DNA of 64,000 nt from Cyclobacteriaceae bacterium (lineage in GTDB: Bacteria; Bacteroidota; Bacteroidia; Cytophagales; Cyclobacteriaceae), in assembly GCA_028281285.1 (NCBI GenBank), contig JANQKF010000033.1, positions 1 through 64,000 of the forward strand, written 5' to 3'. Shown here one piece after another: positions 55,096 to 62,959 of this stretch. Under the pieces are notes generated by a model. That model saw only the letters and a program-made list of their open reading frames with translations, searched no databases and was not told where the DNA came from. Each line of letters opens with the position of its first letter. The first letter of the stretch is position 1. Both the position numbers and the translations under genes were made by a program.

Positions 55096-55139
55096 TTCGA
55101 GGCTTCTGTTTAAGTGGAGTTTAAAGAATTGAATGAGTT
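55096..55139 (+). repeat. Dispersed spacer repeat K, copy 2
   Basis: Starts TTCGAGGCTTCTGTTTAAG and ends TAAAGAATTGAATGAGTT; partner at 48252-48295. It is preceded by the AACTACTGGTTAAATGC spacer motif (55061-55077). Confidence 0.65.
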
Positions 55140-55200
55140 ATGGAGGGACCATTGCTTGGGAGAAAACAGTCTACTGTTGCCGCACTCTTTCGGGTGTGAC

Positions 55201-55229
55201 ACGAACAAAATGCTCGCGCCAGCAGGGAT
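55201..55229 (+). repeat. Dispersed spacer repeat L, copy 2
   Basis: ACGAACAAAATGCTCGCG, then CCAGCAGGGAT; partner at 53898-53926. Confidence 0.6.
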
Positions 55230-55292
55230 CACATGCATATAGCGTGGGAGGGTTTGTAAAGAATACACTAATGTGATTCAAGAAGTGCCGTA

Positions 55293-58193
55293 TTATTTAT
55301 AGTCGACAGAGATCCATTTGTTTAGAAAGTCACTATCATCTAATAGTTTATCTATAGTGTCTGATACTTGACTGGTAAGGCTATCTACTGAGTCAAAAGT
55401 AAAAGGGAAATGTTCAAGATTCCTCAAGGTCTCAAGAAAAGCGAACCGACTATCTGAATCTGATTTAGTTAGGTTCTTTGGCAAATCAACATCCTTTTGG
55501 AATATACATATTCTAGGCAAACCTCTTAGGTCAAATAAGTAACGTGCATTGTCAAATTCTTCTAAGGTGTATTTACCTACTTTTGAATAAAAAAGTAAGA
55601 TGAATAAATCACACTCTTTAACTTCCAGATTATAATTGTCTTGAGAGCGAAACGACTGACCTATGTGCTTTCCGTCTTCCCAAATCATTAATTCAATGGA
55701 AATTCCTTCATTTTTGAGTCGCTTATTTTTTCTGCCGACAATTCGCTCTATTTTTTCTCTTTCTGCTTTGAGTTCATTCGAAGAGGCCAAAAAGAGCTTG
55801 ATAGTCTTTAGCTTTGAGGTGATTTGTCGATTTATCTTTTCTTTCAATTCCACTGAACGCCCTTGAAAAAAGGTCTCCAAAACAAAAGTGTTTTCCAATA
55901 ACTTCAGAACGTTTAAGGTCTCGAGAGATCTATCGCATTCTACCTCGAACTTTCCTTTTTCAAGCCTCAGTTTGAGATTGGCAAATTCAAAATAATGCTG
56001 TCGGTTTTGTCTAGTAGAACATCCATTGCATGTGCATGGTACTTTTTCATCGCATTTAATCCCATCATAGTACATGCCATGTAATTCTCTGAAGGTCTTA
56101 ATAATTACGGTCATTAAACCTTTTCTATTTGCCCCCTGTGCGCGAATATAAAGTGCATCTCGTCCTTGTAGCTTGGTTTTTGATACTTCCGCTAGGGCTT
56201 CATCAGGCCATTCTAGTATTACTCCATGTCGCCAAACCAGTGTTCTCTCTTTTGCAATATCATAGTGTCGACTTACAATGAATTGTGTTAATAAAGCTTT
56301 TGGAAGAAATTCATATTCTATATAGAGCTCAAGAGAATGTTGATCGGGCCAAGTGAAGTTTTCGGGATATGATTGAGGCAAAAGAGGAGGTGTGACATAT
56401 TCCTCTCTACCAGGCAACTGATAAGCTAGTTTGAATTGTTTCATAAGTTCCAAAAGTTGGGGACGCATATCTTCATACTCTTCACTTGCCCAAATTCTTT
56501 TGAGATCTGACCTATCGAAAAAGCCAAACTTTGATCCTGCAACAATTGTATCATCAAGGATCTTGTAAACGGCATCAGTTGCCCACGTGTTTTTCAGTAT
56601 GATGAACTGCCTTAGGAGGTCATTGTTCTGATAATGAAGGCAATCTCCAACAGTATGCAATATGGAACTCAAGAGCAAAGCACTTTTTTTATCAGGTACA
56701 TCATTTTCTTTGCAGATGCGTAAATATTCGTTTAGGGTTATAAACTGCTGATTTCTCCTATCATGTAAAACCCTTCTGACAGCAACCCAATTAGAAGGAA
56801 GTGCATATTTGGTGTGTGGCAATGTTTGTGCGATCAGTTGAATGTAATTTTCGGCACTTTGTAAGTTCTCCCTAGTCCCTAGATTGACCGTAAAAACTTC
56901 GTTCAAAAGCTCAGGGAATTGTTTCCGCCAATAATTGGTGTCAAAACTACCTAGGCCTATACCTGAATTAAATTCGTTAAGTATGACAATGAGAGGGCTT
57001 CCTTTTCCAAAAAGTGCAGCAGTTTGAAACCAATCATCAAAATCTGTATTATCACTACCGCTTTCCGATAGCATAACATAGACACTACTTTCTGTGTAGA
57101 AGAGCTGATGGAGAGTTTTGTATTTATCATGTCCTGCGAAGTCCCATATATTCAGTTTGAAGTTTGTTTCATTAGCGATGGGATAGCTATATTCTCCAAC
57201 CACGATTTCCACACCTTTCGTTCTATCCACTTCCTTTGGAAGTTCTTTTCCTAGAAGACTATTTGCAAAAGAGGTTTTACCAGCTCTACCATCTCCAAGT
57301 AAAATCAGTTTTGCCTCATTTAATTGTTCTTCCCCGCTTTTTCTGCTCTCTTTGAAGTACATCATTATTGCCTCATTACCCTTTTTCATAATGCTAGGAT
57401 GAGGAATTGTCACTGGGTTTGATTCGATTCGAATACATTCTAGTATAGATGATGAATCCGCTTCAAAAATGATTGGGAGTTTAAGGTGTAGTAAGAATTC
57501 TGGAAACTTCGAGATATTGTTGTTTTGCAAATGAAGTTGCTTAAGATTGGTTAGAGCTTTAAGTGCTTCTAGATCATCAATCTGATTATAAGACAGGTCT
57601 AAAAAATTTAATTTTGTTAGAGACTCCAAACCCGTAGTATGCGTCAATCCATTATTGTCAATATGTAATTGATTAAGTTGATCAAGTGATTCTAATCCGT
57701 TGATTGTCAGTATTTTGTTGTAACGAAGATCTAAAGTTCTAAGAGCGCTTAAATTTTCCAATCCTTGAATTTTATCGATTTGATTATGAGCTAGGCTGAG
57801 CCATGTAATTTGGTCTAAAACACTGAGGTTCTTGATTTCGCTAATTTGATTGTAGCGAAGAAAAAGAGTGGTTAACTGTTGTTGATTTTCTAAACCGCTG
57901 ATCTCGCTTATGTTGTTATTCGACAAGTAAAGCGTTTCTAAGCTGACAAGTTTTTCCAGCCCATTAATCCTTGACAGTTTGTTTTGAGAAAGATCAATCC
58001 ATTTCAGGTGATTTAAACTTATAGGTGGTTCCAGATCTGTCAGATAATTGTGAGATAAATCCAAAGAAACAAGCTGGTTCAACTTATTGAGCTCAGCAGG
58101 AATTTTGGTGAGTCCCAAATTTGAAAGGTCAAGAGATCTACGACCCTTGACTTTCGCGATTTGGATCCTATTCTCAACTTCCTCACTTAACAT
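55293..58193 (-). CDS. Roco-family protein: LRR, Roc GTPase, COR, TIR/DUF4062-like C-terminus
   Basis: A 966-residue cytosolic protein. Residues about 15-245 are ten or so leucine-rich repeats of 22 residues (LKWIDLSQNKLSRINGLEKL). A Ras-like Roc domain follows, with P-loop GDGRAGKT near 299-306 and switch motif WDFAGHDKYKT near 350. The expected base-recognition NKxD is replaced by LNEFNSG, so nucleotide specificity is uncertain. The COR region spans about 470-700. Near residue 714 a cysteine cluster (CDEKVPCTCNGC) may bind zinc. Residues about 793-960 look like a TIR/DUF4062-type fold (IKLFLASSNELKAEREKIER; VKECDLFILLFYSKVGKYT). Roco proteins are dimeric GTPases. The sensor-switch-effector order is like that of immune receptors. 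No partner gene is adjacent. Confidence 0.88.
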   Translation of the reverse strand: MLSEEVENRIQIAKVKGRRSLDLSNLGLTKIPAELNKLNQLVSLDLSHNYLTDLEPPISLNHLKWIDLSQNKLSRINGLEKLVSLETLYLSNNNISEISGLENQQQLTTLFLRYNQISEIKNLSVLDQITWLSLAHNQIDKIQGLENLSALRTLDLRYNKILTINGLESLDQLNQLHIDNNGLTHTTGLESLTKLNFLDLSYNQIDDLEALKALTNLKQLHLQNNNISKFPEFLLHLKLPIIFEADSSSILECIRIESNPVTIPHPSIMKKGNEAIMMYFKESRKSGEEQLNEAKLILLGDGRAGKTSFANSLLGKELPKEVDRTKGVEIVVGEYSYPIANETNFKLNIWDFAGHDKYKTLHQLFYTESSVYVMLSESGSDNTDFDDWFQTAALFGKGSPLIVILNEFNSGIGLGSFDTNYWRKQFPELLNEVFTVNLGTRENLQSAENYIQLIAQTLPHTKYALPSNWVAVRRVLHDRRNQQFITLNEYLRICKENDVPDKKSALLLSSILHTVGDCLHYQNNDLLRQFIILKNTWATDAVYKILDDTIVAGSKFGFFDRSDLKRIWASEEYEDMRPQLLELMKQFKLAYQLPGREEYVTPPLLPQSYPENFTWPDQHSLELYIEYEFLPKALLTQFIVSRHYDIAKERTLVWRHGVILEWPDEALAEVSKTKLQGRDALYIRAQGANRKGLMTVIIKTFRELHGMYYDGIKCDEKVPCTCNGCSTRQNRQHYFEFANLKLRLEKGKFEVECDRSLETLNVLKLLENTFVLETFFQGRSVELKEKINRQITSKLKTIKLFLASSNELKAEREKIERIVGRKNKRLKNEGISIELMIWEDGKHIGQSFRSQDNYNLEVKECDLFILLFYSKVGKYTLEEFDNARYLFDLRGLPRICIFQKDVDLPKNLTKSDSDSRFAFLETLRNLEHFPFTFDSVDSLTSQVSDTIDKLLDDSDFLNKWISVDYK

Positions 58194-58426
58194 TCTGAAT
58201 GTTTTTTGATTTTCGATTAGTATTAAGGAAATGTATGATTTTTATAATAGATAATTTAATGAATTAAAAAATTATGAATTTTAACTAAAACTAATTCGTT
58301 TTAAAATGATGTATTAACGATGTTGTCTTAGGGTGATTAAAAGAGAATATGGCCTTGGACTGAATAAAGCTATAAGAGAAAAGACATCCTCTCTTTTGAT
58401 AATCAGCAAACAATCAACAGTTGACA

Positions 58427-58451
58427 TTGAATATGTTACTGTAATATTCAA
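58427..58451. promoter_or_regulatory. Inverted repeat upstream of fadD
   Basis: TTGAATAT (58427-58434) and ATATTCAA (58444-58451) are exact complements with a 9-base spacer, 17 bp ahead of a -7-like element. The geometry fits a TetR- or GntR-type fatty-acid regulator. The rest of 58194-58496 is AT-rich, divergent promoter space with no gene. Confidence 0.45.
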
Positions 58452-58467
58452 ATCTTTATGATTCTCT

Positions 58468-58475
58468 TATATTTG
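58468..58475 (+). promoter_or_regulatory. Candidate -7 element of the fadD promoter
   Basis: TATATTTG matches TAnnTTTG exactly and lies 21 bp before the fadD ATG. No clear -33 TTTG is seen; the inverted repeat occupies that area. Confidence 0.45.
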
Positions 58476-58496
58476 GTGAATGCCAAATTTTAACCC

Positions 58497-60158
58497 ATGA
58501 GCCAATTCCCCTGGACCGCCAATTACCCTGAAGGTATTCCTTCAGAAATCAGTCAGGATCGCCCTGAAAACCTACTCGAAGTATTTGATAATGCCTTTAA
58601 GAAATATGGAAGCCGTGAAGCCTTCGAAAATATGGGCAAGGCCTTCATCTACCAGGAAATTGATCAGCTCTCTACCAACTTTGCAGCCTTTCTTCAAAAT
58701 GAATTAAAACTCCAAAAAGGAGATCGCATGGCTATCCAAATGCCCAACTGCTTGCAATATCCGATTGCTTTGATTGGAGCATTAAAGGCGGGGCTTATCG
58801 TAGTTAACACCAACCCGCTCTACACGCACCGTGAGATGGAGCATCAATTCAAAGATGCGGAGGTCAAGGCAGTCTTGATTATGGCCAACTTCGCTTCTGA
58901 GTTGGAGCAGGCCTTAACGGGCGTCAACATTCAACATATTATCGTTACCGAGCTCGGTGATCTGCTGGGAGGATTAAAGGGCACGCTGGTGAACTTTGTC
59001 GTGAAGCGGGTGAAGAAGATGGTGCCTGCCTACAACATCCCCAATACCATTGCCTTCAAAGATGTCATGAAGCGTGGGGCAAGAATGAAATATGCAAAGC
59101 CTGAGATTGCTTCTACGGATACGGCATTTCTGCAATATACTGGAGGGACCACCGGGGTGTCCAAAGGCGCAACACTGTCTCATGCCAATGTGGTAGCCCA
59201 TACTATTCAGACTAATCACTGGTTCAAACCCTTTTTGGATGAGGGTGGCCAGGAAATCATCATCACCGCCATACCCATGTATCATATCTTCGCGCTGAAT
59301 GTCAATGGCGTTTTAATGATGCATGCAGGTGCCAAGAACGTGTTGATTACCAATCCCCGTGATATGAAGGGCTTTATCAAGGAACTAAAGAAGCACAAGT
59401 TCACGATTATGACGGGGGTGAATACCCTCTTTAATGGCCTGCTCAACCAGGAAGACTTTAAGACGGTCGACTTCTCTCATTTGAAGGGGGCAGTTGGTGG
59501 TGGTATGGCAGTGCAGGACTTTGTTGCTAAAAAGTGGGAAGAGGTGACCAAGGCTCCGCTGGTAGAAGGTTATGGCTTGAGTGAGACTTCTCCGGTGCTT
59601 TGCTGCAACCCCTTGGATGGCACCCATCGATTAGGGACGATTGGACTGCCGGTACCTTCAACGGATGTCGCGATTTTTGATGATGATGGGAATCAACTGG
59701 CTCAGGGTGAGGTAGGAGAGATTTGTGCTAGAGGTCCTCAGGTAATGAGCGGCTATTGGGGTAAAGACAATAGCGATGTATTCCATGATGGAGGTTGGTT
59801 CAAAACCGGGGATATAGGTTTGATGGATGCGGATGGCTTTTTCAAGATAGTCGACCGAAAGAAGGATATGATCAATGTATCTGGTTTTAACGTTTTCCCA
59901 AATGAGGTTGAGAATGTGATCGCAGATCATCCAAAAGTGTTGGAGGTGGCAGTGATCGGGGTTCCTGATCCGAAATCTACAGAATGTGTGAAAGCGTTTA
60001 TCGTAAAGGCTGACCCTTCGTTGACCGAGGAAGAACTAAAGGAATTCTGTAATGAAGAACTGACGGGGTATAAGCGTCCTCGGCATTTTGAATTCAGGGA
60101 TGAGTTGCCCAAATCAAATGTGGGTAAGATCCTTCGAAGAATGCTGAAGGAGGAGTGA
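58497..60158 (+). CDS. fadD: Long-chain fatty acid-CoA ligase
   Basis: A 553-residue AMP-forming acyl-CoA synthetase that activates long-chain fatty acids for beta-oxidation or lipid synthesis. The ATP loop is LQYTGGTTGVSKGATL; other landmarks are AIPMYHIFALNVNGV, EGYGLSETSPVLCCNP, GWFKTGDIGLMDADGF, DRKKDMINVSGFNVFPNEVE and the catalytic-lysine end LPKSNVGKILRRML. From memory it aligns along its whole length with E. coli FadD. It is a single-gene unit with its own promoter. Confidence 0.95.
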   Translation: MSQFPWTANYPEGIPSEISQDRPENLLEVFDNAFKKYGSREAFENMGKAFIYQEIDQLSTNFAAFLQNELKLQKGDRMAIQMPNCLQYPIALIGALKAGLIVVNTNPLYTHREMEHQFKDAEVKAVLIMANFASELEQALTGVNIQHIIVTELGDLLGGLKGTLVNFVVKRVKKMVPAYNIPNTIAFKDVMKRGARMKYAKPEIASTDTAFLQYTGGTTGVSKGATLSHANVVAHTIQTNHWFKPFLDEGGQEIIITAIPMYHIFALNVNGVLMMHAGAKNVLITNPRDMKGFIKELKKHKFTIMTGVNTLFNGLLNQEDFKTVDFSHLKGAVGGGMAVQDFVAKKWEEVTKAPLVEGYGLSETSPVLCCNPLDGTHRLGTIGLPVPSTDVAIFDDDGNQLAQGEVGEICARGPQVMSGYWGKDNSDVFHDGGWFKTGDIGLMDADGFFKIVDRKKDMINVSGFNVFPNEVENVIADHPKVLEVAVIGVPDPKSTECVKAFIVKADPSLTEEELKEFCNEELTGYKRPRHFEFRDELPKSNVGKILRRMLKEE

Positions 60159-60194
60159 GTTCCATTTCACCCAGAACATTCAGGGTCCGATAGA

Positions 60195-60376
60195 TGCTGA
60201 ACCAAGTTCAGCATGACTTTTATTTGTCATCCTTCGTCACACTCAGAGTGACGAACCTGAGAAGTAGTAAAAGCGAACGTCATTCAGAGTCTATGCCCCA
60301 GGCATGGACGAAGAATCTCCATAATTGTCAATCTCAAGTTTATTCATTCAACTTTCTTTGCTTGCCCAAAGAAAGT
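60195..60376. repeat. Cluster of REP-like hairpins after fadD
   Basis: Four inverted repeats in 180 bp: TGCTGAAC/GTTCAGCA (60195-60202, 60206-60213), TTCGTCAC/GTGACGAA (60233-60240, 60248-60255), ATGCC/GGCAT (60293-60297, 60301-60305) and ACTTTCTTTG/CAAAGAAAGT (60351-60360, 60367-60376). Sequences like GTCATTCAGAGT and GAAGAATCTCC are typical of dispersed intergenic repeats in Bacteroidota. A 103-codon frame across it is not a gene. From 60377 to 60705 I see only AT-rich, non-coding sequence. Confidence 0.55.
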
Positions 60377-60705
60377 AACAAAGAAAAGGCACCAACATCA
60401 AAACAGTCGGGGCAAATTATCAATTATAGCCTGATCATCAGCCGACTGTCACACGGATGTTGGATCTCCACCCTCATATACTGCCTCTTTTATGCTGAAT
60501 TGTAGAGCAACAGATGTACTTTTTTTATCAAGACATCAATCAAAATAACATACCTGAGATTTTATTGTAATCCCATTTTTCAGCTCACCCGTTTTTTGTT
60601 TTTCTCAGTCAAACAAATGCTTTGTAAATCATAATTATCTAAGGGTCAGTTGATTTCATAGATTTACATCGGGTCATTAATCATCCGTTCACCTAAATGC
60701 TTACT

Positions 60706-61332
60706 ATGAAACTGACTAAAGAAGCCAAGTGGTTCTACTTGGTGATTACGATTTGCATGACCCTGCTCGTACTGAGTTGCGAGGAAAAAGACAGCCCCAC
60801 GCCCGATGACAATGAGATAGAAGATATCGGCACACTCCTTTCACAATCTGCCCAATTCACTCACTTTGCCGATTTGATCACTATTGCTGATCAGGAAATC
60901 CCTGAGGGAGGAAGAGGAATTATGGATATGCTTACGGATACTGAATCGAATGAACAGTATACCATTTTTGCTCCTTCAAATGAGGTGTTTGAATCTCTGG
61001 CCCAGGAGTGGAGTGGAGGAGATTTTCAATTGGGTGTTGCAGAAGTCATCGCAGAGTTTACCCATAGTGGTCAACCCGCCAAAACCCGTGACTTTGTGCT
61101 GGGCCACATCTTCAAATCGACTGTCAGATTTGAGTCTTCCGCGTTCCAGACTGACCTGGTATTCGAAAGCGAAAAAGGGATTAGCTGGACTATGATCCAA
61201 AGTCAAAACGCCAACTCCGGCTTCGGGTTTGTGTTAAGCCAGAGCTCCTCCAATGTGAATCCCTATTTGATTTTTGAAACCGACATAATACTTGCCGATA
61301 ATGGAGTGGTCCATTCGGCCTTAGTGAACTAA
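60706..61332 (+). CDS. Fasciclin-domain lipoprotein
   Basis: A 208-residue lipoprotein (lipobox LLVLSC near residue 24) with one fasciclin (FAS1) domain over most of its length: AQFTHFADLITIADQEIP, the H1-like motif YTIFAPSNEVFESLAQEW, and a C-terminal DIILADNGVVHSALVN, the usual NGVxHxIxxVL element. FAS1 domains mediate adhesion. An in-frame ATG three codons upstream (60697) is a weaker start. It converges on the TonB-like gene, 21 bp apart, with no evident terminator between them. Confidence 0.85.
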   Translation: MKLTKEAKWFYLVITICMTLLVLSCEEKDSPTPDDNEIEDIGTLLSQSAQFTHFADLITIADQEIPEGGRGIMDMLTDTESNEQYTIFAPSNEVFESLAQEWSGGDFQLGVAEVIAEFTHSGQPAKTRDFVLGHIFKSTVRFESSAFQTDLVFESEKGISWTMIQSQNANSGFGFVLSQSSSNVNPYLIFETDIILADNGVVHSALVN

Positions 61333-61353
61333 TAGGGGAGGTTACGTTGCCGT

Positions 61354-62169
61354 CTACAGCCTGAAACTTATGGCGATGGCCATTCGGGAATTGACGGCAA
61401 CCCCTTTTTGTTTTCCTGGAATCCAGTTGGGTGAATTCTTTATTACCTCCAGCGCGGCTTCATCACAGCCAGCCCCAATGCCTCTGACAATTTTAGGATC
61501 AGAAATTTGTCCGTCATCATTCACCACGAAGGTGACAAACACACGCCCCTCAATACCTTCGCGCTTCGCCTGTTCAGGATATACCAGGTTGTTTTTGAGA
61601 TGATCCGCCCAGGCCTCAGTACCTCCTTTGAAAGTTGCCTCTTCCTCAACAACACTGAATATGTCGTCTTCATGAGGAGTGACAGTTTCAACGATCTCAA
61701 TTTCCTGTACTTCGGGTTTTTGTTTGGTGTTGACAGACACTTTTCCGACAGAATCAGAAACCGGCTCAAAGGCGAAAGAAACGATCATTCTGGAGTTTAC
61801 GTCTCTTCCTCTTTGTTCTCCAGGATTCCAATCGGGTGAACTCTTCACCGCAGCGAGAGCCGCCTCATCAATGCCATGGCCGACTCCTCTGACAAGCTTG
61901 GCATCTATTACTTTTCCGGAGGAAGAAACCACAAAGGAGACATAAACTCTCCCTCCAACTCCCTCTTTCAATGCCTCTTGAGGATAGGTGATCGTTCTTT
62001 GCAAATATTTCTGCCAGGCAGTATCTCCACCTTTGAAGGTCGCACGGTTTTCAACGATTTCGAATACTTCATCTATGATATCTTCTTCTGTTTCGGACTT
62101 TGGTTGCGGCTCATCGATGCATGCTGATAGTAAGAGTAGACAAGCTACATAAGGGGCTAATTTTTTCAT
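61354..62169 (-). CDS. Lipoprotein with two TonB C-terminal domains
   Basis: A 271-residue lipoprotein (lipobox LLLLSAC near residue 17) with two tandem TonB-C-like domains, near 45-135 and 175-271. Each has FKGG-x-x-AW, YP, a G-R-V-x-V-x-F-V-V strand (GGRVYVSFVVSSSGKVIDAK; EGRVFVTFVVNDDGQISDPK), RG-x-G-x-x-x-DEAAL and a NSRM strand. A classical TonB has one such domain after an inner-membrane helix and a proline-rich linker; here there is neither, only a lipid anchor and an acidic spacer. It is therefore unlikely to carry ExbBD energy, and may instead bind outer-membrane or periplasmic partners. Confidence 0.85.
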   Translation of the reverse strand: MKKLAPYVACLLLLSACIDEPQPKSETEEDIIDEVFEIVENRATFKGGDTAWQKYLQRTITYPQEALKEGVGGRVYVSFVVSSSGKVIDAKLVRGVGHGIDEAALAAVKSSPDWNPGEQRGRDVNSRMIVSFAFEPVSDSVGKVSVNTKQKPEVQEIEIVETVTPHEDDIFSVVEEEATFKGGTEAWADHLKNNLVYPEQAKREGIEGRVFVTFVVNDDGQISDPKIVRGIGAGCDEAALEVIKNSPNWIPGKQKGVAVNSRMAIAISFRL

Positions 62170-62232
62170 GGTTGACTAAATTTGCAATGAATATAACGAT
62201 ATGATTAGTTATAAAAAATAATAATTAGTTAT

Positions 62233-62307
62233 AATCGTTTTGTGAAGACAACCGTCACCTTCAAAACAAATTTTTTGCCTTTTGAAAATATTAAATCGTT
62301 TTGTGAA
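62233..62307. repeat. Direct repeats upstream of the TonB-like lipoprotein gene
   Basis: AATCGTTTTGTGAA occurs at 62233-62246 and 62294-62307, 61 bp apart. This could be a regulator's tandem binding site. A TTCAAAACAAA/TTTTGAAA pairing lies between them. Confidence 0.4.
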
Positions 62308-62384
62308 ACATACCACTGGAAAATCCAGTTGGAGTATTTAAATTAAAAGTGGAATATTTGACTTTCCACACCTAAATATCTGTG

Positions 62385-62498
62385 ATGCAACACACCAAAG
62401 ACTCTACATTCTGGCCGGTGCTCCCATTAGTGAGCCTGGCCTTTGTGTTTCCTAATAAGAAGAGAAAGAGGATTAAGGCGATTCGAAAGTCTGCCTAA
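62385..62498 (+). CDS. Possible 37-residue peptide
   Basis: A short frame encoding a hydrophobic stretch (FWPVLPLVSLAFVFP) followed by a strongly basic tail (KKRKRIKAIRKSA), like a single-helix membrane peptide. It overlaps the stop of the convergent gene by 4 bp. There is no clear ribosome-binding site and I know no homologue, so it may be chance. Confidence 0.25.
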   Translation: MQHTKDSTFWPVLPLVSLAFVFPNKKRKRIKAIRKSA

Positions 62499-62950
62499 TT
62501 ATTGTCTATTCTCCGGTATTCGAATTTGCCCGACTGAGTGTTGAATTCGAAAATGATGTTATGCCAATTCCGTAGTCCCAATCGTATTCCTGACTGTGCT
62601 GAGTATTGACCTTCATAGGGGATAAGCCCGATTTCGATTCTGTTCTCAATGACCAAGGCCGGTGTCATTTTTCTATGGGTCAATCTTCCACCATGTGCGG
62701 TATAGATTTGCGTTTGATTCCGTCCGGTGATCAACTCTACTTTAATACCATTAATCTCTTTAGGGAAGTAGTTGGTAATGCCTTTCACTTCTTCAAAATA
62801 GACGGTGTCGGTCTCAGGTTCGAAGCGTTCTACCCATCGGGCATATTCTTTTAATGCCCTATAATAGATGTTGTCTTCATCTATATTTTGCGCATGCGTA
62901 TTCACTCCCATTACCAATAGGAGTGCCAAAGTTGAGGTAATTTTTAGCAT
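62495..62950 (-). CDS. Small secreted protein of unknown function
   Basis: A 151-residue protein with a signal peptide (LALLLVMGVNTHAQ, cleavage near residue 20). The mature part starts with a helical, acidic segment (YYRALKEYARWVERFEPETD) and continues with beta strands (IKVELITGRNQTQIYTAH; IGLIPYEGQYSAQSG). I do not recognise it. It follows the serine hydrolase gene by 9 bp, so the two probably form an operon. Confidence 0.62.
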   Translation of the reverse strand: MLKITSTLALLLVMGVNTHAQNIDEDNIYYRALKEYARWVERFEPETDTVYFEEVKGITNYFPKEINGIKVELITGRNQTQIYTAHGGRLTHRKMTPALVIENRIEIGLIPYEGQYSAQSGIRLGLRNWHNIIFEFNTQSGKFEYRRIDNN

Positions 62951-62959
62951 GTAACCCTT

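Noticed and set aside
60194-60505. 103-codon frame after fadD
   Set aside because: It runs through four inverted repeats, and its translation resembles those commonly produced from dispersed intergenic repeats.
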